Assembly: GCF_026004055.1 (NCBI RefSeq) | Contig: NZ_BPIJ01000001.1 | Span: forward strand, 310,001 to 374,000 | DNA: 64,000 nt | Direction: 5' to 3' | Origin: Meiothermus sp. | GTDB lineage: Bacteria > Deinococcota > Deinococci > Deinococcales > Thermaceae | Shown here: positions 25,865 to 34,095 of the stretch, in pieces | Layout: each line of letters begins with the position of its first letter | Numbering within the stretch: the first letter of the stretch is position 1 | Program-made: the position numbers and the translations under genes | The notes under the pieces: generated by a model | The model's input: the letters and a program-made list of their open reading frames with translations, nothing else | Told to the model about the DNA's origin: nothing | The model's database searches: none

Positions 25865-27264
25865 GAGCTTTGTGGATGCTCTTGGTGGGGTTTTCGCTGG
25901 CCCTGGCCCAGGGCCTGGGGGTGCCCACCGACTGGCCCGATCCCTTCAAGATGCAGTTCCAGCGCTTGCAGCCTGCGGCTATCCAGCCCACCCGCGTACA
26001 GCTTTCCAACGGCCTGACAGTGCTGCTAATCGAAGACCGCAGCCTGCCTTTCGTGACGGGGCGCATCTACCTGCGGGCCGGCTCGATCTATGAACCCGCT
26101 GATAAGGTGGGCATGAGCAGCATCTTCTCCAGCGTGATGCGAACCGGCGGCGCGGGCAACCGCAGCGCCGACCAGATTGACGAGACCCTGGAAACCCTGG
26201 CCGCTACGGTAAGCGTCAGTACCGACAACCTCTTTACCTCGGTAGCCTTCAACACCCTGACCGAAAATCTGGATCAGGTGCTGGAAATTTGGGCCGATGT
26301 GCTGATCCGCCCCCGCTTTGCCCAGGAGCGGCTCGAGCTGGAAAAAGGCCGGGCCCTGGAGGCCATCCGCCGCCGCAACGACCAGCCTACCCAGATTGCC
26401 GTGCGTGAGTTTGTGCGGCGCATCAACGAAGGCCACCCTGCCGGACGCATCAGCAGCGCTGCCTCGGTGCAGTCCATCACCCAGGCCGACCTGCAGGCCT
26501 TCCACCAGCGCTTTTTCAAGCCCAACGTGGCGGTGCTGGCCATTACCGGCGACTTCAGCACCCAGGAGATGGTAGCCCGCCTCGAGCGCGTGCTAGGGGA
26601 TTGGCAGCGCGGCGAGGTCAGCCTGCCTAGCTTTACTCCCCCCAGTCCCAAGCCCGGCATCTACTTCGTGCAGAAGGAGACCAACCAGAGCGTCATTTAC
26701 ATGGGAAACCCCACCGTGACCGCGTATGCGCCGGGCTACAGCGAGCTGGATCTAGCGAGCCGGGTGCTAGGGGATGGTTTCAACAGCCGGCTCTTCCTGG
26801 AAGTGCGCACCAAGCGGGGCTTGGCCTACGCCACGGGCGGGGCCCAGACCCAGGGCTTCGGCTGGCCGGGCTTCTTCTACGGGGCTTCTATTTCCAGAGT
26901 AGAGAAAACTGCCGAGGTGATCGAGCTAATGTTGTCGCAGTTCCGCGACTTGCGCGAGCGCCCGGTGAGCCAGGAGGAGCTCGAGCTCTTCCGCAACAAC
27001 ATCCTGAACGCCGAGGTCTTCCGCTTCACCTCGCGCCAGGCCGTGGCCGAGCGCATCGCCCGCACCCAGATGCTGGGCCTGCCGCCCGACTACTACGAGC
27101 AGTACGTGCGCCAAATTCAGGCCGCCACCCCCGCCGATCTGCAACGGGTGATGCAGCAGTACGTGCGCCCGGAGCAGTTTGTGATTGTGGTGGTGGGCGA
27201 CCAGCGCCAGTTCGACAAGCCGCTCTCGAGCCTTGGCAACGTGATCGAGGTGCCGCTCGAGTAA
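25861..27264 (+). CDS. M16 family non-catalytic partner, exported
   Basis: A 467-residue M16-fold protein with a signal peptide (MRALWMLLVGFSLALAQ). At the position of the zinc motif it reads GMSSIFSSVMRTGG, so the HXXEH residues are absent, as in the non-catalytic subunits of other M16 pairs. The C-terminal part keeps the family Arg/Tyr-type segment (SRLFLEVRTKRGLAYATGG). It probably forms the closing half of the chamber with the upstream subunit. Translationally coupled to it. Confidence 0.9.
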   Translation: MRALWMLLVGFSLALAQGLGVPTDWPDPFKMQFQRLQPAAIQPTRVQLSNGLTVLLIEDRSLPFVTGRIYLRAGSIYEPADKVGMSSIFSSVMRTGGAGNRSADQIDETLETLAATVSVSTDNLFTSVAFNTLTENLDQVLEIWADVLIRPRFAQERLELEKGRALEAIRRRNDQPTQIAVREFVRRINEGHPAGRISSAASVQSITQADLQAFHQRFFKPNVAVLAITGDFSTQEMVARLERVLGDWQRGEVSLPSFTPPSPKPGIYFVQKETNQSVIYMGNPTVTAYAPGYSELDLASRVLGDGFNSRLFLEVRTKRGLAYATGGAQTQGFGWPGFFYGASISRVEKTAEVIELMLSQFRDLRERPVSQEELELFRNNILNAEVFRFTSRQAVAERIARTQMLGLPPDYYEQYVRQIQAATPADLQRVMQQYVRPEQFVIVVVGDQRQFDKPLSSLGNVIEVPLE

Positions 27265-27277
27265 CCTGCGCTCGAGT

Positions 27278-27497
27278 TAGTGTTCTGGTAACTTAATTAT
27301 CGCTACATCTTTTAGGGTAAAGCCTGGCCAGCTTGATCCGCGCATCGGCGGTGGTGAAGCGCCACTGGATGATGGTTCGTTGTTGGTTGCGTCGCTCGGC
27401 CCATGCCTCGGCCTCCAGGCGCAGGGTGGGCAGATCGGGGATACGGCGATCCAAACACTGGCGCTTAATACACTGGACTAAGTTACCAGACCACGTA
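27278..27497. mobile_element. deletion derivative of an IS630-family element
   Basis: A 215-bp element (27280-27494) bounded by GTGTTCTGGTAACTTA and TAAGTTACCAGACCAC, near-perfect terminal inverted repeats, with TA beside or within 1-2 nt of each end, as expected for IS630/Tc1-type transposition. Inside, only the 3' end of a transposase gene remains on the minus strand. The ends match the A and B small elements elsewhere in the window. Confidence 0.85.
27293..27480 (-). pseudogene. C-terminal fragment of IS630-family transposase
   Basis: Reading the minus strand gives VQCIKRQCLDRRIPD, then LPTLRLEAEAWAERRNQQ, then IIQWRFTTADARIKLARLYP and a stop just inside the terminal repeat. DARIKL-RLYP and the RIPD...AW..RN pattern are typical of IS630 transposase C-termini. 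The DDE catalytic core is missing, so it cannot be active. Confidence 0.85.
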
Positions 27498-27499
27498 GT

Positions 27500-27534
27500 T
27501 CCGGATGGCTCGATATTTGTGAAGATCGTTCTAA
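27500..27534 (+). repeat. fragment of family D mobile repeat (right end)
   Basis: The stretch from CCGGATGGCTCGATATTTGT through GAAGATCGTTCTAA closely matches the right end of the family D element at 54597-54629. The rest is absent. Confidence 0.6.
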
Positions 27535-27540
27535 AGCGAT

Positions 27541-28539
27541 CTACCCGACCACCGGCTTTTGCAACAATTCGGCAATCTGTACGGCGTTGAGGGCAGCACC
27601 TTTGAGCAGTTGGTCGCCGGCAACAAAAAAGTCCAGCCCGTTGTCGAAGACCAGGCTCTGGCGAATGCGGCCCACCTCTACGTTAAACTTGCCGGTCGCG
27701 GTGAGCGGCAGCGGGTAGCGCTTCTGCGCCGGATCATCTACTAGGTCGACCCCAGGCGCACCTTTTAGCACCTCACGGGCCGCTTCGGGGCTCACCGGAC
27801 GTTCAAACTCCACCGTTACGGCCTCGGCGTGTACCCGCAGGGTTGGCACCCGAACCGCCGTGCAAGAAACCCGAATCTGTGAATCCCCCATGATTTTTTG
27901 GGTCTCCCAAAGCACCTTCATCTCTTCCTTGGTGTAGCCGTTCTCTTGGAAGGCGTCTATATGGGGAATGACGTTAAAGGGCAAGGGGTAAGCAAAGGTT
28001 TTGTGCTCCACAGGCTGGCCTGCCAGATACTGCCGGGTACCTTGCAGCAACTCCTCCATTCCACTCGCACCGGCGCCCGACGAGCTTTGGTAGGTGCTCA
28101 CAATCACCCGCTTGGCCCCAAAAGCTCTGTGCAGTGGATAAAGGGCCATTACCAGGATGGCCGTGGTGCAGTTGGGGTTGGCGATGATGTTTTTGTGCCC
28201 TTTAATTGCATGGGCGTTGATCTCTGGCACAATGAGCGGCACCGCCGGGTCGTAACGGAAGGCCGAGGAATTATCTATCACCACCGATTGTTGCGCCCAG
28301 AGCGGAGCATACTGCTTGGAGATACTCGCTCCCGCACTTGCAAGCACCACATCGACCGGCAAGGGAGTTTCGGGCAGCGCCTCGATGCCTATCTCCCTAC
28401 CACGAAACTTTTGGCTTTTGCCCGCCGAACGGGCCGAAGCATACAGCCGTAGCTCCGAAACAGGAAAGTTGCGCTTTTCCAGTACGCTCAGCAGCTCTTT
28501 GCCTACGGCTCCGGTTGCCCCCACGATTCCGATTCGCAT
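27541..28539 (-). CDS. asd: aspartate-semialdehyde dehydrogenase
   Basis: A 332-residue enzyme reducing aspartyl phosphate to aspartate semialdehyde, the branch point to lysine, methionine and threonine. It has the NADP-binding [14 protein letters not shown] at the N-terminus, catalytic Cys124 in [10 protein letters not shown], and [14 protein letters not shown]. The ATG at 28539 is chosen because AGGAG precedes it by 7 nt and the dinucleotide fold begins at once; an in-frame reading continues upstream to 28632 through the leader and is not coding. Expression is probably controlled by the leader terminator just upstream. Confidence 0.95.
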   Translation of the reverse strand: MRIGIVGATGAVGKELLSVLEKRNFPVSELRLYASARSAGKSQKFRGREIGIEALPETPLPVDVVLASAGASISKQYAPLWAQQSVVIDNSSAFRYDPAVPLIVPEINAHAIKGHKNIIANPNCTTAILVMALYPLHRAFGAKRVIVSTYQSSSGAGASGMEELLQGTRQYLAGQPVEHKTFAYPLPFNVIPHIDAFQENGYTKEEMKVLWETQKIMGDSQIRVSCTAVRVPTLRVHAEAVTVEFERPVSPEAAREVLKGAPGVDLVDDPAQKRYPLPLTATGKFNVEVGRIRQSLVFDNGLDFFVAGDQLLKGAALNAVQIAELLQKPVVG

Positions 28540-28555
28540 AGCACACTCCTTTAGG

Positions 28556-28584
28556 AAACAAAAAACCTGCCGGGATAGGCAGGC
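28556..28584 (-). terminator. leader terminator (attenuator candidate) upstream of asd
   Basis: On the minus strand, CCTGCC and GGCAGG form a 6-bp stem with a 6-nt loop followed by TTTTTTGTTT. It lies between the asd promoter and the asd ribosome-binding site, so it would stop transcription before asd unless bypassed. A further hairpin with 7-bp stem (GGCGACC/GGTCGCC, 28587-28613) sits between it and the leader peptide. Confidence 0.75.
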
Positions 28585-28613
28585 ATGGCGACCACTCGAG
28601 CTAAGCGGTCGCC

Positions 28614-28637
28614 TTAGGTAGTGGTATACCAAACCAT
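28614..28637 (-). CDS. candidate leader peptide MVWYTTT upstream of asd
   Basis: A seven-codon reading frame (ATG at 28637, stop TAA at 28614) whose last three codons are ACC ACT ACC, all threonine. The -10 box of the asd promoter ends 9 nt before its ATG, so it would be translated from a nearly leaderless mRNA, matching the start architecture of many genes here. It is followed directly by a hairpin and then an intrinsic terminator. This arrangement is that of amino-acid attenuation. The peptide is very short and translation is not proven. Confidence 0.5.
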   Translation of the reverse strand: MVWYTTT

Positions 28638-28646
28638 CTCAGTAAA

Positions 28647-28675
28647 ACCATATGTGGAAGTCAAACAAAAGTCAA
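28647..28675 (-). promoter_or_regulatory. asd promoter
   Basis: On the minus strand, TTGACT (28675-28670) and TATGGT (28652-28647) with exactly 17 nt between. The predicted start near 28640 places the Thr-rich leader peptide at the 5' end of the transcript and gives a leader of about 100 nt before asd. Confidence 0.7.
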
Positions 28676-28735
28676 CCACCCCTGAAGCTCCAGTCAGATG
28701 GCCGCCTCATGGCAGGGAGGCCCGCGAACAAGCCA

Positions 28736-29167
28736 TCAGATGGTCTGATCGTCTACGATGAGCTCGAGCTGCACCCCATCGATCTTCCAACTGCCATTGG
28801 GCTGGCGCTCCATCAGGTAGTAGGCGACCGCCCTCTTGCCGTCCAGGCCAACCAGGTGCACCACCTGGCGCACCTGCTGCAATGCTCCTACCGAGCGGCT
28901 AGCAGGCCCAAACTCCACCTTGAGCGGCCGGTAAATCTGGGGATAGCCCGACCTGACCATCTCGAGGAAGCGTTCGGGGGTCTGAAAAACCCGGCGAATG
29001 CCCGGCGAAGCAAAGGAGAAAGCCCGAACCGCATCATCTTTTTTGAAAGCCTCGATCTGCGCGCTGATGATGGCTTGAATGGCTGCGCGGTCTGGCGGCG
29101 GTACGTCTTGCAGGCGCTGGGCCTGCCCTCCCAGCAAGAGCAGAACCAGGACAACCAGCGCTTTCAT
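28736..29167 (-). CDS. DUF4864 family exported protein
   Basis: A 143-residue protein with a signal peptide (MKALVVLVLLLLGGQAQ). The pattern AIISAQIEAFKKDDAVRAFS then ASPGIRRVFQTPERFLEMVR is typical of DUF4864, a family of unknown function with an NTF2-like appearance. It stands alone between asd and the M20 gene on the same strand. Confidence 0.75.
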   Translation of the reverse strand: MKALVVLVLLLLGGQAQRLQDVPPPDRAAIQAIISAQIEAFKKDDAVRAFSFASPGIRRVFQTPERFLEMVRSGYPQIYRPLKVEFGPASRSVGALQQVRQVVHLVGLDGKRAVAYYLMERQPNGSWKIDGVQLELIVDDQTI

Positions 29168-29261
29168 GCCCTAGTGTGTACCCTAAAGAGGCGGGCCATT
29201 TGTAATAGCTCCTACGAACCTGCCTGTCGTGAGACGCAACAGGCAACCGATCAAGGCGCCC

Positions 29262-30431
29262 TCATTGCAAAAAGTCGAGTACCGCTCGAGCCATCAGCTC
29301 GGTACCCAAGGGCAGGGCCCGTTCGTCGTCGATCCAGAAGCCGGGGTGGTGGTGGGGGCGGTTTTTGCCGGGGTCGGGGTCGCCGGCGCCCAGCCAAAAG
29401 TACACCCCTGGACGGCGGTTCAGAAACTCCGACATGTCATCGCCGCCCATCACCGGGGGCACCTCGAGCACGGCCTCCTCCCCCACCACCTGCCGGGCCA
29501 CCTGCCGGAACCGCTCAACCATCTGGGGGTTGTTGACCACAGCGGGCGAACCCGGCAGCCAGGCCACCTCGGCACGGCCCCCCATCGCGGCGGCAATCCC
29601 CTGGCTGAGTTCCTCAATCCGGCGCATGAGCCTCTCCCGCAGGTTGGCATCGAAGGTACGGAGGGTGCCTTTGAGCAGGGCGGTTTCGGGGATGATGTTG
29701 TGCGCCCCTTCACCGGCTGAGACGGTAGCAACGGTGATGACCGAGGTGGCCACCGGGTCGGTCTCGCGGCTGACCAGGCTCTGCAGGGCCACGATAATCT
29801 GCGAGGCCATCAGGACGGTATCTACCCCTTCGTGGGGCATGGCCGCATGGGCCCCCTTGCCCCACAGGTGGATGGTAAAAGCGTCGGCGGCGGCCATCGA
29901 GGGGCCAGGCCGCACCCCTACTTTGCCGGCGGGCATCAGACTATACAGGTGCAGCCCCACCACCCGATCCACCCCTTCCAGCACCCCGGCCTCCACCATC
30001 GGGCGGGCCCCCGCAACAATCTCTTCGGCCGGCTGAAAGGCAAAGCGCACCTCGCCCTCGAGCTGCTCTTTATGGCGGGCCAGCACCGCGGCCACATGCG
30101 CGGCAATGGCCGCATGTCCGTCGTGGCCGCAGGCATGCATGACGCCGGGGGTCTGGGAGCTGTAGGGTACGCCCGAGTCTTCGTGGATGGGCAGGGCATC
30201 GATATCGGCCCGCACCAGCACGGTTTTGCCCGGTTTGGCACCCTTTAGGCGCGCCACCACACCGGTCTGGGCCACCCCCCGGGTGACCTCCAAGCCCAGC
30301 CCTTCCAAGAACTCGGCCAGCTTAGTGCTGGTGCGCACTTCCTGAAAGGCCAGCTCGGGGTGCCGGTGAAAATCCCGGCGCATCTCAATCAGGCTGGGGG
30401 TCAGCTCGGCGATGGTATCTCGAAGGTTCAT
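29262..30431 (-). CDS. M20 family amidohydrolase/peptidase
   Basis: A 389-residue M20D-type metal-dependent hydrolase, the group of IAA-amino-acid hydrolases, hippuricases and N-acyl-amino-acid deacylases. The N-terminus MRRDFHRHPELAFQE, the metal-binding ACGHDGHAA, and PAEEIVAGARPMVEAG are diagnostic. It removes an acyl group from an amino acid or peptide; the exact substrate is unclear. Cytoplasmic, no signal. It is divergent from the acyl-CoA ligase gene across a 228-nt region that holds the ligase promoter and a small CTGCC/GGCAG hairpin at 30490-30503. Confidence 0.9.
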   Translation of the reverse strand: MNLRDTIAELTPSLIEMRRDFHRHPELAFQEVRTSTKLAEFLEGLGLEVTRGVAQTGVVARLKGAKPGKTVLVRADIDALPIHEDSGVPYSSQTPGVMHACGHDGHAAIAAHVAAVLARHKEQLEGEVRFAFQPAEEIVAGARPMVEAGVLEGVDRVVGLHLYSLMPAGKVGVRPGPSMAAADAFTIHLWGKGAHAAMPHEGVDTVLMASQIIVALQSLVSRETDPVATSVITVATVSAGEGAHNIIPETALLKGTLRTFDANLRERLMRRIEELSQGIAAAMGGRAEVAWLPGSPAVVNNPQMVERFRQVARQVVGEEAVLEVPPVMGGDDMSEFLNRRPGVYFWLGAGDPDPGKNRPHHHPGFWIDDERALPLGTELMARAVLDFLQ

Positions 30432-30593
30432 GGGCCTTAGTCAAACACCCAAAGCACCCGGGCGTCAACTGTGCCTGAGCGGCCACCCCCTGCCTTACGG
30501 CAGTAGCATTTTGCCGCATTGTTTATGTTCGGTAGACCATAGAGGGCCCCAAAAGGTCGTGCCGAGATAGACTTGGCGGATCGGTATTTCATC

Positions 30594-30621
30594 TTGAACT
30601 CGGTACACGATTTGCTAGACT
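30594..30621 (+). promoter_or_regulatory. promoter of the acyl-CoA ligase gene
   Basis: TTGAAC (30594-30599) and TAGACT (30616-30621), 16-nt spacer. A leader of about 32 nt with TAGGAG precedes the ATG, so this is one of the conventional, non-leaderless transcripts. Confidence 0.6.
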
Positions 30622-30659
30622 TGTAGCAAGCAAGCAGGTTTTCTTTTAGGAGCACACCC

Positions 30660-32345
30660 ATGACCAAACCCTGGCTCAAACACTACGATAAAGGCGTCCC
30701 GGCGGATATTCAGTTCCCCGAGGTACCCCTTTGGAAACTGCTGGCCGACAGCGCCCAGAAGTACCCCGATCATGTAGCCCTCGAGTTTCTGGGCAAAGTG
30801 ATGGGCTATCGGCAGCTATGGGAAGCAGTGCTGAAGTTTGCCGGGGCCCTCAAGGCCCAAGGAGTACAGCCGGGCGACCGGGTGGCCATTATGCTGCCCA
30901 ACTGCCCCCAGTTTGTGATTGCCTTCTACGGCACACTGGTGGCGGGGGGGGTCTGCGTGAACATCAACCCCCTGTACACCCCACGCGAGCTGCGACACCA
31001 GCTCTCCGACGCCGGGGCCGAGACCCTGATCATCTTGGATATGCTCTGGCCTCGCTACGCCGAGATCGAGCAGGAGGTGCCGGTCAAGCGGGTCTTCACT
31101 ACCGGTATCCAAGACTACCTACCCTTCCCCAAAAACCTGCTCTTCCCCCTCAAAGCCCGGCGGGAAAAACGCTGGGTCAACCTCCCACAGCATCCTAAGC
31201 GTCTGGACTTTGGCAAAGCCCTGCGGGCTGCAACCCCCATCGCCGAACCTCACCCGGCCAAACCGGACGACCTAGCCCTTTTGCAGTACACCGGCGGCAC
31301 CACCGGCCTTTCCAAGGGAGCCATGCTCACCCACCGCAACCTGGTGGCCAACACCTACCAGAGCCTGGCCTGGGGCGGGGACGAAGTGAAGGATCTCGAG
31401 GGCAAAGGCGTCATGCTGGGGGCCATTCCCTTCTTCCACGTGTACGGCATGACCGTGGCCATGAACTACGGCCTGGCGGCCGGCTACAAGCTCGTGCTGT
31501 TGCCCCGCCCCGAGGTTAAGCCCAGCATCGAGGCCATCGAAAAGCACGGGGTCACCCATTTTCCCGGCGTTCCCACGCTCTATATCGGGTTTATCAATTT
31601 CCCCGGCATCGAAAAACGCAAAGTAGGCAGCGTTCGGGTGTGCATCTCCGGCTCCGCTGCGCTGCCGGTAGAAGTAGCCCGCAAGTTCGAAGAGCTCACC
31701 GGGGGCAAGCTGGTCGAGGGCTACGGCCTCACCGAAGCAGCGCCCTGCACCCACTGTAACCCGCTCTCGGGGCAGCGCAAGATGGGTAGCATCGGCATCC
31801 CCATGCCCGGCATCGATGCCAAGATTCTGGACGAGAACCTGCACGAGCTGCCTCCCGGCGAAGTAGGTGAGCTGGCCGTGCGCGGGCCCAACGTGATGCT
31901 GGGCTACTGGCAGCGCCCCGACGAGACCAACAAAACCATCAAGATCGACTGGCTCCTTACGGGCGACATGGCCCGCATGGACGAGGACGGCTACTTCTAC
32001 ATTGTGGATCGCAAGAAAGACATGATCATTGCCGGAGGTTACAACATCTACCCGCGTGAGGTCGAGGAGGTGCTCTTTGCCCACCCCGGCGTGGCCGAAG
32101 CAGCGGTAGTGGGCTTGCCGGATGCGTACCGGGGCGAAACGGTAGCGGCCTTTATCGTGCCGAAGCCGGGCGTCACCCTAACCGCAGAAGAGCTGGATCA
32201 ATACTGTCGCGAGAACCTGGCCGCTTACAAGGTGCCACGTATCTACGAGTTTCGCAGCGAGCTACCCAAAAGCGCGGTGGGCAAGGTGCTCAGGCGCGAG
32301 CTGCGCGAGGCCGCCCTCAAGGAGCGGCAGAAGGTAGGAAGCTAA
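30660..32345 (+). CDS. long-chain fatty acid-CoA ligase (AMP-forming)
   Basis: A 561-residue ANL-superfamily ligase that activates a carboxylic acid, probably a long-chain fatty acid, through an acyl-adenylate to acyl-CoA. The P-loop YTGGTTGLSKGAMLTH, the A5 motif GYGLTEAAP, the A7 motif LLTGDMARMDEDGYF and the C-terminal catalytic lysine region LPKSAVGKVLRRELRE are all present. Chain-length preference cannot be read directly. Its stop overlaps the 3' end of the convergent cysteine desulfurase gene by a few bases. Confidence 0.93.
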   Translation: MTKPWLKHYDKGVPADIQFPEVPLWKLLADSAQKYPDHVALEFLGKVMGYRQLWEAVLKFAGALKAQGVQPGDRVAIMLPNCPQFVIAFYGTLVAGGVCVNINPLYTPRELRHQLSDAGAETLIILDMLWPRYAEIEQEVPVKRVFTTGIQDYLPFPKNLLFPLKARREKRWVNLPQHPKRLDFGKALRAATPIAEPHPAKPDDLALLQYTGGTTGLSKGAMLTHRNLVANTYQSLAWGGDEVKDLEGKGVMLGAIPFFHVYGMTVAMNYGLAAGYKLVLLPRPEVKPSIEAIEKHGVTHFPGVPTLYIGFINFPGIEKRKVGSVRVCISGSAALPVEVARKFEELTGGKLVEGYGLTEAAPCTHCNPLSGQRKMGSIGIPMPGIDAKILDENLHELPPGEVGELAVRGPNVMLGYWQRPDETNKTIKIDWLLTGDMARMDEDGYFYIVDRKKDMIIAGGYNIYPREVEEVLFAHPGVAEAAVVGLPDAYRGETVAAFIVPKPGVTLTAEELDQYCRENLAAYKVPRIYEFRSELPKSAVGKVLRRELREAALKERQKVGS

Positions 32346-33463
32346 GAGACCCTCGAGCGTCCCACGGCTTCGGCAAAAGCGGCGGCGGCGCTGTCCACTT
32401 CCTCTAGGGTGGTGTAGCGCCCCAGGCTGAACCGTACCGAGGCCCTGGCCTCATCTTTGCTCCGCCCGATGGCCAGGAGTACGTGGGAGGGCTCGAGGCT
32501 CCCACTGCTGCAGGCCGAGCCCGAGGAGGCCGCCACCCCCAGCAGGTCGAGGTTGAGCAGGAGCCCCTCGCCATCGGCCCCTCTGGCCGTCACGTTGACG
32601 TGCTTGGGGCTGCGCAGGGTAGGGTGGCCGTTAAGCTCCACATCTGGAATGGCTAGAAGCTGCGATTCCAAACGTTCTCGCAGCTCCAGCAACCGCCTGG
32701 ACTCCTGGGGCAGCATGGCCACGGCCTTCTCGGCGGCCAGGCCCATCCCGTGAACCGCCGGCAGGTTCTCGGTGCCCCCCCGGTAGCCCTGTTCCTGCTT
32801 GCCGGGCATCAGGGGGAAAAGCTCAATGCCTTTCCGCACATAAAGCGCCCCCGCCCCCTTGGGCCCATAGAACTTGTGGGCGGCGATAGAGATGAGATCG
32901 GCCCCCAGGTCTTCGACCCGGCTGGGCACCGTGCCAAAGGCCTGCACCGCGTCGGTATGGAACAGCACGCCCCTGGCCTGGCAAAGCTCAGCCACCGCTT
33001 TAACCGGATACAGGGTGCCGATTTCGTTGTTGACGGCCATGAGCGAGACCAGCAGCGTATCGGAGCGCAGGGCCTCGGCCACCTGTTCAGGATAGATCAG
33101 GCCGTGTCGGTCGGGCTCTAGCAGGGTCACCGCAAAACCCAGCCGCTCGAGGTTTTTGAGGGCGGTTAGGACGGCGGAGTGCTCGAGGGTGCTGCTTACC
33201 AGGTGGCCCCGCCCCCGGGCCAGCGCCACCCCATAAATCGCCAACGCATCGGACTCGGTACCGCCACTGGTAAGCACCAACTCGCGGGGCTTACACCCCA
33301 AGGCTCCGGCCACACGCTCCCGACCCTCTTCGAGCAACTGCCGCGCCCGTCGGCCCACCCCATGCACCGAGCTGGGGTTGCCATAGACCGACAAAACCTC
33401 CTGCACGGCGGCCTTTACCTCGGGGTCGAGGGGGGTGGTAGCAGCGTAGTCGAGGTAGATCAT
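32342..33463 (-). CDS. iscS: cysteine desulfurase (NifS/IscS family)
   Basis: A 373-residue PLP enzyme that takes sulfur from cysteine as a protein persulfide for Fe-S cluster and thio-modification pathways. The PLP-lysine region is SIAAHKFYGPKGAGALY and the active-site loop is SSGSACSSGSLEPSH with Cys318. It lies downstream of an Rrf2 regulator on the same strand, 121 nt away, after the iron transporter genes, suggesting an iron/Fe-S regulatory block. Whether it is a true IscS or a NifS-type paralogue is unclear. Confidence 0.9.
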   Translation of the reverse strand: MIYLDYAATTPLDPEVKAAVQEVLSVYGNPSSVHGVGRRARQLLEEGRERVAGALGCKPRELVLTSGGTESDALAIYGVALARGRGHLVSSTLEHSAVLTALKNLERLGFAVTLLEPDRHGLIYPEQVAEALRSDTLLVSLMAVNNEIGTLYPVKAVAELCQARGVLFHTDAVQAFGTVPSRVEDLGADLISIAAHKFYGPKGAGALYVRKGIELFPLMPGKQEQGYRGGTENLPAVHGMGLAAEKAVAMLPQESRRLLELRERLESQLLAIPDVELNGHPTLRSPKHVNVTARGADGEGLLLNLDLLGVAASSGSACSSGSLEPSHVLLAIGRSKDEARASVRFSLGRYTTLEEVDSAAAAFAEAVGRSRVS

Positions 33464-33538
33464 GGGATCCCGGTAGATTCAGATGACCCTTCAGAGGCTC
33501 AGGTACGCCCCTCGAGGAAAGCCTTGCTAACAACCAAC

Positions 33539-33569
33539 GACTATAGACCACGGACTACGGACTATAGAC
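33539..33569. repeat. short direct repeat between Rrf2 and iscS genes
   Basis: GACTATAGAC occurs at 33539-33548 and again at 33560-33569, separated by CACGGACTACG. This gives an A/T-richer patch of imperfect tandem repeats of unknown origin between two same-strand genes. Confidence 0.5.
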
Positions 33570-33584
33570 ATATAACCTATTGAC

Positions 33585-34049
33585 CTATCGGCCATAGGCC
33601 AGCGGCGGCACGGGCTCGAGCTGCACCAGCTTGCGGGCCTCGATTTGCTTGCGTTCCTCGATTAAATTTTTCAGGGTAGTCTGTTGCAGTACCTCCCGCA
33701 TGGCCTCATCCACCCGCTTCCAGAGGGTTTCCGTGGAGCAGTGGCCGGTCTGCCAGCAGGACTCGGGGTCGTCCAGACAGACCACCGGGGCTAAGCTGCC
33801 CTCCAAGGCCTCGACCACCTCTAAGGCGGTGATTTTCTCGCTGGGCCGGCCCAGCCTGTAGCCGCCCCGGGCCCCCCGCACGCTGCGGATGAAGCCGGCC
33901 CGGCGGAGCTGGGCAGCAATCTGCTCCAGGTAGTGCTGGCTGATGCCCTGGGCCTCGGCCACCTCCTTGAGCGGCACCGCTGCCGGTTGCCGCAGGCCAA
34001 TCTCGACCAGGGCCCGCAGGCCGTACTGGGCTTTGGTAGAGACCCACAT
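33585..34049 (-). CDS. Rrf2 family regulator, IscR-like
   Basis: A 154-residue winged-helix Rrf2 protein beginning MWVSTKAQYGLRALVEIGLR. The DNA-recognition part is HYLEQIAAQLRRAGFIRSVRGARGGY, typical of the family. Three cysteines, Cys91, Cys98 and Cys104 (CLDDPESCWQTGHC), are placed as [2Fe-2S] ligands, so it likely senses cluster status, sulfur or redox. It lies upstream of the cysteine desulfurase gene and downstream of fbpC. A consensus TATAAT ends 6 nt before this ATG, favouring it over an in-frame ATG 21 nt upstream. Confidence 0.88.
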   Translation of the reverse strand: MWVSTKAQYGLRALVEIGLRQPAAVPLKEVAEAQGISQHYLEQIAAQLRRAGFIRSVRGARGGYRLGRPSEKITALEVVEALEGSLAPVVCLDDPESCWQTGHCSTETLWKRVDEAMREVLQQTTLKNLIEERKQIEARKLVQLEPVPPLAYGR

Positions 34050-34055
34050 GGCCCC

Positions 34056-34061
34056 ATTATA
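34056..34061 (-). promoter_or_regulatory. -10 box of the Rrf2 gene (leaderless)
   Basis: TATAAT on the minus strand, 6 nt before the ATG at 34049. The -35 region is weak, which would fit an activator- or repressor-controlled promoter, possibly autoregulated as IscR genes often are. Confidence 0.55.
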
Positions 34062-34095
34062 AACCCACAAAACCAGTATGGAATAGGGGGTATTT

